Shown here: positions 55,018 through 64,000 of the stretch, piece after piece
Position numbering within the stretch: position 1 is the first letter of the stretch
How the letters are laid out: each line of letters starts with the position of its first letter
From: Rhabditophanes sp. KR3021
Taxonomy: Eukaryota; Nematoda; Chromadorea; Rhabditida; Alloionematidae
Length of the DNA stretch: 64,000 nucleotides
Assembly (NCBI GenBank): GCA_963281155.1
Contig: CAUJLY010000001.1
Location: 2,914,001-2,978,000 of the forward strand
Direction: 5' to 3'
Notes under the pieces: model-generated
The model's input: the letters and a program-made list of their open reading frames with translations, nothing else
What the model was told of the DNA's origin: nothing
Database searches by the model: none
Made by a program: the position numbers and the translations under genes

Positions 55018-55163
55018 CTATCTCTGTAGTACAGTTTGTTCTCCTAAATTGCAAGGTTGGCCAGTACAATCATCGGAGGAATTTTCAATGATGCTAGTAA
55101 ATAACCCCAATACGAGATTTTCATTGAATGTCATTGGTACACATGTCCGCCAAATTAGCGGAA
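55018..55163 (-). pseudogene. Orphan terminal exon, unrecognised
   Basis: Downstream of a very good acceptor (TTTTTTTAATTCTTAG ending at 55164) the minus strand has a 48-codon frame in phase 2: PLIWRTCVPMTFNENLVLG, then LFTSIIENSSDDCTGQPCNLG, then a stop at 55018. Its composition is far less AT-biased than its surroundings and it has three cysteines. No upstream exon is visible within 500 bp. It is probably the last exon of a lost gene. Confidence 0.35.
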
Positions 55164-55726
55164 CTAAGAATTAAAAAAATATTTAAAAAACATTAATTGT
55201 AAACATAACTAGTTTCATTCTCAAAGTTTCAAATAAGCACACATGTTTTTAATCTGTGTTTTATTATTATCTCAACACGCCATTGTTGATAAAAAAGTTC
55301 ATGAGTATTTGAATATTTTGATCACCTTAAAATTTATAAGTTGGTTTTTAAACACAGTCGATTACTATTTTCCGTAAACATTCACTTTAATAACAAATTG
55401 CTATCCGGAAATTATAAGCGATTACATCGACAACATACAAGCCTTGAAATTTAGATGATAATAACATTGTGCCAAAAACGTAAGAGTGTTAGCTACATAA
55501 TCTCACATATTTTGTCAAAATCAATTTGCTTACATATCAGATATAATTTATTGCTGTTATAGCTTAATTGTAATTAGATTATAATCTATATTGCAAGTAA
55601 AACATTATTCCGGACAAATATTCTGGAACAGTTTGTCATTATAAATAAGGTATTTTATAAATTTGGTAAAAAATAGGTTCAATATTCACAATATAATAAA
55701 CATTAAGCATTGCATATTCTCGAACT
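55164..55726. other. Intergenic
   Basis: No further coding-like sequence found despite a search for exons belonging to the orphan exon at 55018. Confidence 0.3.
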
Positions 55727-56605
55727 TTAAAAGGGTTTTCTAATTCCATGCCAAATCATTTTTCTGACTTCTTTATTACAAGAAATTAGAATGACACCAT
55801 CAACTGATAAATATACAAATGTGCATATATTTATAGCAAAATTCAAATCAAATTGGAACCCTTTGATGTTGAATAGAACCATATAAACCATGCTGTTAAT
55901 TAGAAGAGACAATGTCAGGAAAAAACATTGAAACGCAAACATCTTTTCCTTAGTTGAAATGTGGTTTTTAGTAATTTGAGAATTATTCTTAATAGTATGA
56001 TCGGTTTTAACTACTTTCTTTGATTTTTTTATTATAATTCTCATGACTATAAAATCAATGATGAGTTCAGCAGCAAAGAAAGAAATAAATAGAAATTTTG
56101 ACAAAATATCATTTAGCAAATATTTGCATGCAGTATCTAAGTATTCCCATTTTTTGTTCAATGGATCATAATAATATTGACATCTATCATCTATATAAGG
56201 CAAGATAAAAAATATAGACAAAAACCATATTGATGTGGCACACACTAATGATACTTTTGTATTAAATTTTAAGTAATAAAATGTAGACCATATCACTGCT
56301 ACCATTCTATTCAAACACTGATATAAATGCCCAATAGCTAATGCAGTCCATAAATACATTTGCATAACACCAGTCAAACGTCGGAAAATAGAAATTTTTG
56401 ACTTTGGTTCAATATCGGCGTCATAAAAAATGTAAAATGCAGATATTAAAATTAAAAAACATTCGGTGATACTTATAATAAAGCAAATATAACCAAAACA
56501 ATTCTTAAAAGCTTTCAATTTGATGATAGAATAAATACAAATCGCGTGTATCACATAATCAAAAATAATAAGCACAATATAAATTGTCTTATCAAAAACA
56601 GACAT
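55727..56605 (-). CDS. Serpentine receptor class X (Srx)
   Basis: A single frame of 292 residues with seven helices. Helix 1 TIYIVLIIFDYVIHAICIY is followed by LKAFKNCFGYICFIISITE (N.FGY..., typical Srx). Helix 3 ends LNRMVAVIWSTFYYLKFN (NR motif). The second extracellular loop has DRCQYYYDPLNKKWEYLDT and a Cys seven residues on, matching the C..YYDP...W.....C signature of Srx. STKEKMFAFQCFFLTLSLLI precedes helix 6 (E..F..Q) and CNKEVRKMIWHGIRKPF ends the protein. Srx receptors are nematode chemosensory GPCRs; ligand unknown. It shares the general plan, but little sequence, with the neighbour at 53426. Confidence 0.86.
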   Translation of the reverse strand: MSVFDKTIYIVLIIFDYVIHAICIYSIIKLKAFKNCFGYICFIISITECFLILISAFYIFYDADIEPKSKISIFRRLTGVMQMYLWTALAIGHLYQCLNRMVAVIWSTFYYLKFNTKVSLVCATSIWFLSIFFILPYIDDRCQYYYDPLNKKWEYLDTACKYLLNDILSKFLFISFFAAELIIDFIVMRIIIKKSKKVVKTDHTIKNNSQITKNHISTKEKMFAFQCFFLTLSLLINSMVYMVLFNIKGFQFDLNFAINICTFVYLSVDGVILISCNKEVRKMIWHGIRKPF

Positions 56606-57258
56606 TTTTTAAAACTAAAGATAGTCGATGACTAGTTTTCTGAAGTTTGGCTTTTAATTGTAATGACATTGACATTTTTAATAAACTGATTAATATTTAA
56701 CAAATCATTTATGAGTTTTTTGTTCGTAAATTAAATTTATTTTGTTATGTTATTTATTAAATTAAAATTAAATATATTATGTAAGGGTGTTTTTGATAAA
56801 ACACTTATGAAAATACAAAATATGTGCTTCACTTCTTAATTTATTTAATCATTTTAACTAGAAAACATTTTATATAAAAACACGAAGAAAATTCATAATC
56901 TTAATTAAATATTCATCTTAAAATGATATATAGCATTTGCATGCGTTAGTCATTACTTGAATAATTTTTTTAAAATATGAATGATATTTTTATACCAAAG
57001 ATTGATTAAAACTACATCTTTACTATTGTACATCATTTTTCTGTTTTTATTTTATTTTTAATACATGGTGTCTAAAGAATATATAAATGTTAGGTACAAA
57101 CTTCAAACAAAAAATGATATTCTAAAAATAAACTATTTAGACTTTTATTAGAATAAAAAAATTTCTTTTATGATTTTTATCAATAACTTATATTATAGTT
57201 GCATTTATTAGATGCTGCAATAAAATATTTACATGTTCAGTGCGTTCTATTATGAACA
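56606..57258. other. Intergenic
   Basis: AT-rich with long A/T runs; nothing supported. Confidence 0.3.
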
Positions 57259-57768
57259 TCACAAGCTACTTGTAGCACGGAGTCTTCCTTTTTTTGAAGC
57301 TGTAGAAAACCTCCAAAGTTCTCCGTATCTCATAAAATTAACATAATGCTCGCAGTTTCTTTTAAATAGAACATAGTCTCCAAAATCTTGATTTTCTATC
57401 CTTTTCAATATATCTAATTCCGAAAATGGAGTCCAAAACTTGTCACTAATATTATTAATACGAACTCGGCAACCTTGTGCGAAATGTTCAATGCTGGTTT
57501 TGATTATTTGATATTGTCTGCTACTACGTTTGCCTTGATTTTCTATATAAAGTTGCATCTTGGAAACATTAGTACTGCCCAATGAACCAGTCGTAATAAA
57601 ATAAGAAACCATGTTATTTTCAACACAAATTCCCCAATGGCAATAAGGTCCTCTGTTAAATTCAAGTAAATCTCCAATTCTCACATGTCGAGCTAACTGC
57701 GCTGTTGTCATCCACTCTGAGAGATAACATCTTTCCGTTCTTTTGTTAGAAGACTTAGAGTTACCCAT
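57259..57768 (-). CDS. LRAT-domain (NlpC/P60 superfamily) protein, predicted myristoylated
   Basis: A 169-residue frame if it starts at the Met at 57768. The LRAT fold is shown by IGDLLEFNRGPYCHWGICVE (about residues 31-50, catalytic His44) and FKRNCEHYVNFMRYG (Cys139 in the NCEH motif), the two landmarks of lecithin:retinol acyltransferase/HRASLS proteins, which are thiol acyltransferases or phospholipases on membranes. Starting here gives MGNSKSSNKR, a good N-myristoylation signal (Gly2, Ser6), with no hydrophobic anchor needed. The frame extends 7 codons further upstream (57789), but that would mask the glycine. The usual hydrophobic C-terminal anchor of human homologues is absent, and myristoylation could replace it (inference). 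Confidence 0.83.
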   Translation of the reverse strand: MGNSKSSNKRTERCYLSEWMTTAQLARHVRIGDLLEFNRGPYCHWGICVENNMVSYFITTGSLGSTNVSKMQLYIENQGKRSSRQYQIIKTSIEHFAQGCRVRINNISDKFWTPFSELDILKRIENQDFGDYVLFKRNCEHYVNFMRYGELWRFSTASKKGRLRATSSL

Positions 57769-58356
57769 CATAAATATTATATGAGACACAAGAAAAAATT
57801 AAAATTATAAATTGAAGAAATTCATAAAAAAGCATTTCCTTTTATATAACCCGAAAACGTTCTTGAATGTACCCTGCCATAATTAAATGATGCTATTATT
57901 TGTGGTCAACCCACTTTTCAAATTGGGAACGTAATTTCAAAATGATACAAGTCATCAACAATTTTTATAATCTTTTGTGGAAACTATGCCCTATGAATTT
58001 TGATAAGTCATTTATGCACTTAATTATACTCATAAAATTTAAGTATCGTGTACACTTAATCAGTACAACGATGACACTAAGTATGAAATCATTGTGAGTA
58101 AGCATTCAATCACTGATGATAATACAATTAAATACATATTTTGCAAAATGAATGGGTGAAAACTCAACAGTTCAATTTTGAAAGCATAGCATTTGATCAA
58201 ATGCATTTCGATTATTACATTTTAACCTATAAAAGCATATACTTACTATTAAGGCCATTTTTTATCATAAGTAAATCAAACTATTTTGTAGGAAACAAAC
58301 TCAACTGAATAGTTGCGTATGTTACTCAAAATGCATTGGTTAAATAAATATTTTGA
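57769..58356. other. Intergenic
   Basis: Between the LRAT gene and the thaumatin-like gene; no supported feature. Confidence 0.3.
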
Positions 58357-59164
58357 CTAACAAAAGTTGATTTTATAATCTGCGCTGATTTTTCCTTTTA
58401 CTCCACGACAAGAATACGTGCTTTTTTGATTATCAAAAGCGAATGAGTAAGCAGTCGGGCAACTATCTTTGAAAAATTTTGCATAGTTGAGAGGCCACGT
58501 CGAAGCTTTGCATGAATCAGATTTTTGAAATGCTGATCCACGGCAACAATACTGATCAGTATTAAATTTGGCACAAGCACTACTACATCCAACGACCTAC
58601 ATACAATAATTATGCATTTGAAAACAAATTTTAATTTACCTCTTTCTGGGGGTTTACTTCACTTAATTCTTTTGGACAGTTTTTAAGAACATCTGATAAA
58701 CATTGACCTGCTTTTATACAATCATCGTCTGTATTATTGAGAGAAAAAGTTCCTTCAATGGGTTCTATTGTAATTTGCACATTGAATCCGTCAACCAAGC
58801 TCACGTCGTAATAATCTTGATTTCCAGCACCACCTAATAAAAATTCAGCCATTGTTACTGGGGAAGCACCAGAAGTTCCCGCACATTTAATTGAATTCTT
58901 ACAAGAGCCAGTGTCACATTTGAAATTAGACGTCTTACATCCAGTCCTAGCCCAAATTCTTCCACCGCTCCAATTGTTAGGAACTTTGATAGTTTTTTTG
59001 TGTCCCTTTTTTAATTCAAAACCACCATCTTCAATTAGAGTAGATCCTTGTATTCCAGGCCAAATTGTAAATCCACAGTTATTTTCTAATTGTATTCTAA
59101 CACTGCCATTAGCACTTGATACAATTAAAATAGCTATCAAACAAAAAATATAAAAATATATCAT
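58357..59164 (-). CDS. Thaumatin-like protein, secreted
   Basis: Exons 59164-58640 and 58596-58357 (43-bp phase-0 intron, GTAAAT...TGTAG) encode 254 residues. The signal peptide (MIYFYIFCLIAILIVSSANG) is followed by QLENNCGFTIWPGIQGS, the first conserved thaumatin strand, and WARTGCKTSNFKCDTGSC (GC...F.C.TG.C thaumatin signature). PVTMAEFLLGG and YYDVSLVDGFNVQI match the acidic cleft region (REDD motif partly kept: DVSLVDGFN). The second exon has CSSACAKFNTDQYCCRGSAF and KFFKDSCPTAYSFAFDN, near-canonical. Sixteen or so cysteines are expected to form disulfides. Nematode thaumatin-like proteins are implicated in immunity or glucan binding; role here unknown. Confidence 0.92.
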
Positions 59165-60128
59165 TTAAAAAAATTATTTTCATTTTACAATGGATGGTTT
59201 GCTTAAATAATAATTTATTCGGAAAAATAAACACACCTAATCACACTTTAAATAAGCTATTTTATTTTTTCAAATACCAATTTGGTAATCTCCATAAACC
59301 TTAATATAGTTGAAAATTAGTTATTTGAGCATAATTATTTGTTCAAATGGAACACGCATTAAATAAACAGATTTTGAAATTAGCGATGTTTAGCAAATAT
59401 TGTGCAGATAAGCCATATTCACACATGTTTTAAAGCCCGCTCTCTGTATAGTAGATTATTGATACTGCTATTTAACTCTCGAAAATACTTGTGATAAATA
59501 TCTTTTTATCAGTGATAATCATTACACAAACACATTTGCACATTGACTCTAAAATATACTTTGCGAAATCGGCCATCCTAAAGGTGATAATAAGTATATA
59601 TTTAAGCAAATTAATTATTTGATTTGTATGTACTGTCAAAAACCACGCGTTTGCGTTTAAGTGACTAACTAGCTTTTGATCTATGATATTTTGATATGGA
59701 TTTTGAACACAAGATGCTTAAGACATTGCGAAAAAACAAACGCATAAATTGATAAACATAAATAATCAACACAAAAAGGATTCCATATTTTAAGATGAAT
59801 AAATGCATCCAGTTAATTGTTAAATATGTTTAGTAACTTGAAGCAAGTATAGTATTGTTGCAAATATACTCTATACGAAATTTATTTATTTATGAAAGAC
59901 AGGAACAAAATTATGTATATTTGATTCACAAAATCAAAATGGACGCTAAAATGTTTTAACACCAAACAACTATAAATACTACAGGCGTTCCATTTTTAAT
60001 TGCAACCGTTCTTAAAAATTCCTATCTTATTTAATAGTGAGCATTTATTTATACACAATATTAACAACGGGTTCATTAAAACGAAGTAAAATTTATTCAC
60101 ATTAAAAAGTTATATTAAAATAAGATAA
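59165..60128. other. Intergenic
   Basis: A cluster of GATA-type sites (TGATAAATATC, TTTTATCAGTGATAATC) lies at about 59491-59521, 330 bp upstream of the thaumatin-like gene. No gene. Confidence 0.35.
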
Positions 60129-60374
60129 TATAGAAATACAAGGAGAATTACAAATTTTAAAAATAGCACCAAAGTTGATAAGGCTGCTGGCATATGGATG
60201 AAGGACAATGGAGAATTTACCGTTGTCGTGCAATGTAATTTTGAATACAAATTATCGAAAGTGAGAACTATAACCAAAGAAACATCAAATGAATCTAATC
60301 CACAAAGACTCTCAGCACGTGTCCAAACATTGTTGAATAGCATTTCTTTACGAGAGAAGTTTTCCCGCTCATAA
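60129..60374 (+). pseudogene. Coding-like remnant, unrecognised
   Basis: An 81-codon stop-free frame without an initial Met, reading NSTKVDKAAGIWMKDNGEFT, VVVQCNFEYKLSKVRTITKE and ETSNESNPQRLSARVQTLLN, ending at a TAA. The residue mix is that of a soluble globular protein and the base composition is clearly less AT-rich than the flanks. The opposite strand is also open for 77 codons, but with a hydrophobic, less natural product. No domain recognised. Confidence 0.35.
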
Positions 60375-60406
60375 CTTATCGTTAATCTAGAGGGGAAACT
60401 GCCTTT

Positions 60407-60939
60407 TTAATCTATTATTTTCCAATGCGTAGTTTTCATTTTACAAAAGCAAAGCTTCTCCGGTGTGCTGAATTTCGCCAAGTATTCTAAGAAATGGTAT
60501 TTATAATCTTTTTTAAGCATCTTTATTTTTAAAAACTACCTCATTTTTAGCAGTTTAATTTCTACAGAAACAAAATATCTTTTGTTGCAAATGTTATTAA
60601 ATGTATATCCCGTTTTTTAAAACAACAACTATTGGGAAACATAGAAATTCTAAAACAACTTTTATAAGCTGTATCAACATATTATCCATAATATGTTATT
60701 TAAAATTTGATATTCAATAATCTAATATTTTTTCAATTACTGTTTACACTTAAAAAACAAATATATTGTTTTATCAATATCAAGACATTCTTCTTTATGA
60801 CTCAAATTTAGTTGTTCCACTTTGAGATTAAAGACCGTCTTATTGACTAATCTAACAGATTTTTTTGATATTAAGTAACATGACACCATTTTCAAATAAT
60901 CAACATGTTTAAATGATGTTTCCAATAAATGATTTCTAA
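60407..60939 (-). pseudogene. Degenerate coding sequence, possibly F-box-related
   Basis: After an acceptor-like TTCCTTAG near 60940 the minus strand has a frame with LETSFKHVDYLKMVSCYLIS and KSVRLVNKTVFNLKVEQLNL up to a TAA at 60737. A second open piece near 60590-60407 reads RYFVSVEIKLLKM, a TAG, then DYKYHFLEYLAKFSTPEKLC. The leucine spacing recalls the C-terminal halves of nematode F-box proteins, but no F-box is present and at least two stops interrupt it. Confidence 0.3.
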
Positions 60940-61999
60940 GGAAGAGAATTATAATAAAGATTGTTCATGATTTTTATTTGTCTTCAAAATACAAAGAAAG
61001 TATAGAAAATAGAGAGAATGTTGGATAAGTCTTTCAAGATTGGAACATGAACTTAACATGCTTTACCTTTTGTAACAACTGATTCCAAAACATTACGATC
61101 ACTTTTTTCGTGTTCAAGCAATAATAGAGCCTTTATTAGTCAGACTTTTATGACATTAAACCCATGACATAGTTTATTCAATGAAAATAAAGTAACAAGG
61201 TTTAAATAAAGTTTGCCCCTAAACAAGAGTTAAATAATAAAACTCGATCTATTATTAGCAAAAAATTATTAAAATATAGATAACAATGTGTAAAGTCAAT
61301 TTTTAAATTATTATTTAATATTTTCTATGGTTGAGAAGTATTTAAAGCTTGAAAAAACGAACAAATCACCTTAAATTCAATTTTGTTATATTCAGAAACA
61401 AAGAAGATAACATCTTTTAAAATAACAACATTTTCATCAAAAAAATGAATTTTATAACTAGAGGCAAAGTTGTATACATCAAAGTTCATTTTTACAACTA
61501 ATTGGCATGTTTTATATTTTAGTGCCGTCAGATTACTGATTTATATTTTGTAGTTTAACCGACTATAAATAGAGAGTATTTTTCATTCGATTATTTATAG
61601 GATCTTCATCAGAGACTCATTTTGTTCAAACTTCTCTGAATAAGGTTCGAACCCATCTGTCTTCTGAGACCATCTTTCAGGTATAATTATTGAGATTGTT
61701 GCTTAATCCATATATGCAAAAATTGGATTAATAAAAGCTAAAATTGAACACTAGTCCAACGATGGTAATAAATGCTGATGTTAAAACAATAATTGGCATT
61801 CGAATGCGCACATAAATCATATGCAAATTCAATAGATTGACATTTCTCTTTGAAAAGGCGATGTGAGTATTGAAATTATAATCTAAAACTGGCAAATAAA
61901 AATAGATTAAGATTAAAAGATGTATATATAGAAATAAAAACAACGCATTTTACACATTCTTTAATTCTAGTTAAGTAATACATATCTCCATTCGGCAAC
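60940..61999. other. Intergenic
   Basis: About 1 kb of AT-rich DNA. No gene supported; promoter of the exonuclease expected at its right end. Confidence 0.3.
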
Positions 62000-63043
62000 A
62001 TGCTTTATTTTGACGAACAAAGCCAATTCTCGAACCAACCTGAAGTTTCTTATGCGGAACCTTTGCTAGTTTCAAATAATTTTTTTATTAACTTATTTGA
62101 TCATTCACAATTTAGCAAGCAGTCTGGGCAGTATCACAATGAACCAGCTCATTTCCAAGACTATTTTGAAGTAAATCACGGGGACACTACACAGTATTTG
62201 GATCATTCTGATGAGTATTATGAAGAATCTTCACAATATTTTAGCAACTTAGTCACGAGTTTTCATAACTATGACCAGAATGACTTTACAAGTTTGTTAT
62301 TCGAAGACAAATCAAGTCACTTCCAAACCTTTGTATCCCCAAATAATAATGTTCAAAGGAATTACAAATATTTCGTAGTTGTTGATTTTGAAGCTACCTG
62401 CGAAGCTAAAGTAGGTGAGAATTACAAGCATGAAATCATAGAATTTCCAGCACTATTGGTGGATGCACAGACCTTTGCAATAATTGATACTTTTCACTCG
62501 TATGTCAAACCTCTCTGCAACTCAAAACTATCTACTTTGTGCAAAAAATTGACAGGAATTAAGCAGGCTCAAGTTGACAATTCACCTTATCTAAACAAAG
62601 TATGGTCACGTTTTACACAGTGGCTTTCTGGATACACTAATAGTGATTTGGAGAACTCAAACTCAAATGATTTTTTAATGATCACAGATGGACATAATGA
62701 TTTAGCAAAATTCTTATTCCAAAATTTGGAACTATTTTCTATTAAACCACAAAACGGTTTTTCTAATTATGGGGACCTTAGAACATTAGTAAAAGACTTA
62801 GCTGAATCTGTTTTCGGAACTAATGTACTCAAAATGAATCTCAAGGCAATAATTGAATCTTTTGGTCTAGAATTCGAAGGAAAAGCACACAGTGGAATAG
62901 ATGATGCTATTAATATTACAAAATTGTTAGAGAAAGCTGCCCGAAAATACGATTTACCTGTATATCAAACTCATCAAATTGATACATCGAGCAAAATTCT
63001 GACATACGGAACTGAAACTTTTGTCTTTAATTCACTATTTTAA
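62000..63043 (+). CDS. DEDDh 3'-5' exonuclease, ERI-1/CRN-4-like
   Basis: An intronless 347-residue frame. Residues 1-118 are low-complexity and rich in Gln, Tyr, His and acidic residues (DHSDEYYEESSQYFSNL), probably disordered. The exonuclease domain starts at YKYFVVVDFEATCEA: Exo I D129/E131. EIIEFPALLVDAQTF follows, as in the ERI-1/3'hExo/CRN-4 group (EIIEFP). Exo II is in ITDGHNDLAKFL (D230 or D234), and Exo III in GKAHSGIDDAINI (H297, D301/D302). All DEDDh residues are present, so it should be an active RNase or DNase; relatives trim siRNAs, histone mRNA or 5.8S rRNA, or degrade apoptotic DNA. No SAP domain is seen, unlike ERI-1b/3'hExo. Confidence 0.92.
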   Translation: MLYFDEQSQFSNQPEVSYAEPLLVSNNFFINLFDHSQFSKQSGQYHNEPAHFQDYFEVNHGDTTQYLDHSDEYYEESSQYFSNLVTSFHNYDQNDFTSLLFEDKSSHFQTFVSPNNNVQRNYKYFVVVDFEATCEAKVGENYKHEIIEFPALLVDAQTFAIIDTFHSYVKPLCNSKLSTLCKKLTGIKQAQVDNSPYLNKVWSRFTQWLSGYTNSDLENSNSNDFLMITDGHNDLAKFLFQNLELFSIKPQNGFSNYGDLRTLVKDLAESVFGTNVLKMNLKAIIESFGLEFEGKAHSGIDDAINITKLLEKAARKYDLPVYQTHQIDTSSKILTYGTETFVFNSLF

Positions 63044-63493
63044 ATATTTGTAAATAAACTCTTTTTAACGTTTGTGTATTTCTTTTGTTATCAATATGTG
63101 CACACTCTATAAAACAAAGTTTCTATTTTAAAAAATTGGGATACATTTATAATACTTTTTCTAATAACTTGGCTTTTTCAGATATGTTTATTATTCTATC
63201 CTAAGCTTATTTACAATATTCACTCAATATCAAACAATTGTAGCATAAAATTATTATACATTTTGAACATTACTTTCATAAAATAGATGAATTTGCCATT
63301 TTGTAAATGTTCAACTAAATATTTTTAGGCATTAAAATGGAAACTGATTTAAATATGTACTTAATTAAAAATATATTCTTTTTTTTACTAATCTTAAGGA
63401 TTAAGTATAAAGAAATTTCAGTCATCATTGATTAGTTATAAAATATGGCTTAACCTGATAAAAATTGTAATTAGGCATATTTATTGGGTAAAA
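63044..63493. other. Intergenic
   Basis: AT-rich; no supported feature. Confidence 0.3.
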
Positions 63494-63956
63494 ATGTTTA
63501 GGATTTTATTTTTTAACTTTTTTTGTGTCTCTTCATTTGCACGTGTAGTTGATATTACCTTTGGAAGATATTTTGTTACACCGGTGTTAATTACCCCAAT
63601 CCAAATTATTCTGATTCATGTACAGTTAGCTTTATATTCAAACAGTAGAAGGCAGTCATGTTGCAAAAGTTCGTCTTAGCAATACTCAAATAAACGACTA
63701 ATTATTCAATATTATAGGAGTAGGATCAGTAAGTTTTTTCCTATTGCTTAAGTATATAAAAATAACTTTAGATTAATCTAGATTGCAAATATTTTGTATT
63801 TAATTATTTCGATGAAGTAAATAAGCTTCATGCAACTTATGATACAAGAATTCAAATTACATCCGATATAACTATTAAAGTGCCTATCCAAGTTACTATT
63901 GGTAATGGAAACGGCCAAACAATAGAAGATATGTGTTTAGTTTATATCATACAATG
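63494..63956 (+). CDS. Possible secreted-protein gene, exon model unresolved
   Basis: A Met at 63494 begins a hydrophobic, signal-like stretch (MFRILFFNFFCVSSFARVVD). Downstream, gene-like peptides appear in different frames: CYTGVNYPNPNYSDSCTVSF (from about 63568), EGSHVAKVRLSNTQIND (63647-63697), and, after an acceptor TCTAG at about 63781, CKYFVFNYFDEVNKLHATYD then TRIQITSDITIKVPIQVTIG up to a stop near 63956. They read like one diverged secreted domain of beta-strand character. Either introns I could not place or frameshifts connect them, so gene versus pseudogene is open. Family not recognised. Confidence 0.35.
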
Positions 63957-64000
63957 AGTTAAGTTTCAATCATTTTGCTTTTAACTTTTTTTGTAGCTCG

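Noticed and set aside
61625..61670. GGTTCGAACC considered as a tRNA T arm
   Set aside because: The motif is palindromic and no D arm, anticodon arm or matching acceptor could be drawn on either strand.

Overview
The window is an AT-rich (visibly about 70% A+T) stretch of a nematode nuclear genome. The evidence is the company of gene families: chemosensory serpentine receptors of several nematode classes (Srt, Srg/Srv-like, Srx, Sra-like, Str/Srh-like), a supplementary nuclear hormone receptor, ShKT-domain secreted proteins, nematode-type sigma GSTs, ecdysteroid-kinase-like (CHK) proteins, F-box proteins and a LIN-12/GLP-1 type Notch. Introns are mostly 40-55 bp with GTAAG-type donors and TTTTAG, sometimes AAG, acceptors. 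Several start codons lie 3-15 bp after an acceptor-like TTTAG, which is what spliced-leader trans-splicing would leave. I infer a non-Caenorhabditis nematode, perhaps clade IV, but the sequence does not fix the species.

Layout. 1-6 kb: the 5' part of an Srt receptor (minus), an MFS transporter of the MFSD8/CLN7 type, a nuclear hormone receptor and a small two-exon orphan. 7.5-10.3 kb: a broken CHK-kinase-like copy followed by an intact one. 11.6-18.4 kb: a helical orphan, a tRNA-Pro and its decayed copy, an Srg-like receptor with a wrecked paralogue beside it, and a compact Dcp2 decapping enzyme. 19.3-20.2 kb: tRNA-Glu, tRNA-Gly and tRNA-Thr. 20.4-27.7 kb: two F-box paralogues of equal length interleaved with two receptors and a STAR/GLD-1-type remnant. 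28.3-31.2 kb: a tRNA-Ile and an intronless, stripped-down Notch receptor. 32.4-33.9 kb: two ShKT secreted proteins. 34.5-36.6 kb: a Ran-binding-domain-like protein, a receptor pseudogene and a GST. 37.4-40.6 kb: a secreted protein with short tandem repeats, and a CYP2-like P450 whose ExxR motif sits on an 11-nt exon. 41.3-48.1 kb: receptors, a second GST, and a tRNA group that includes a class II (long variable arm) tRNA with a UGG anticodon. 49-52.6 kb: tandem pepsin-like aspartic proteases sharing an inverted GATA palindrome upstream. 53.4-63 kb: two Srx-type receptors, an LRAT/NlpC-P60 protein, a thaumatin-like protein and an ERI-1-type DEDDh exonuclease.

Functionally the window is accessory: environmental sensing (about nine intact or near-intact receptor genes plus three receptor remnants), xenobiotic handling (P450, two GSTs, CHK kinase) and probable gut or secreted effectors (aspartic proteases, ShKT, thaumatin). 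The exceptions with likely core roles are Notch, Dcp2, the exonuclease and the tRNAs. Many loci are tandem or local duplicates with one decayed partner, so birth-and-death turnover is the main theme. All exon models are my own hand splicing; unless an entry says otherwise, the exons sum to a multiple of three.
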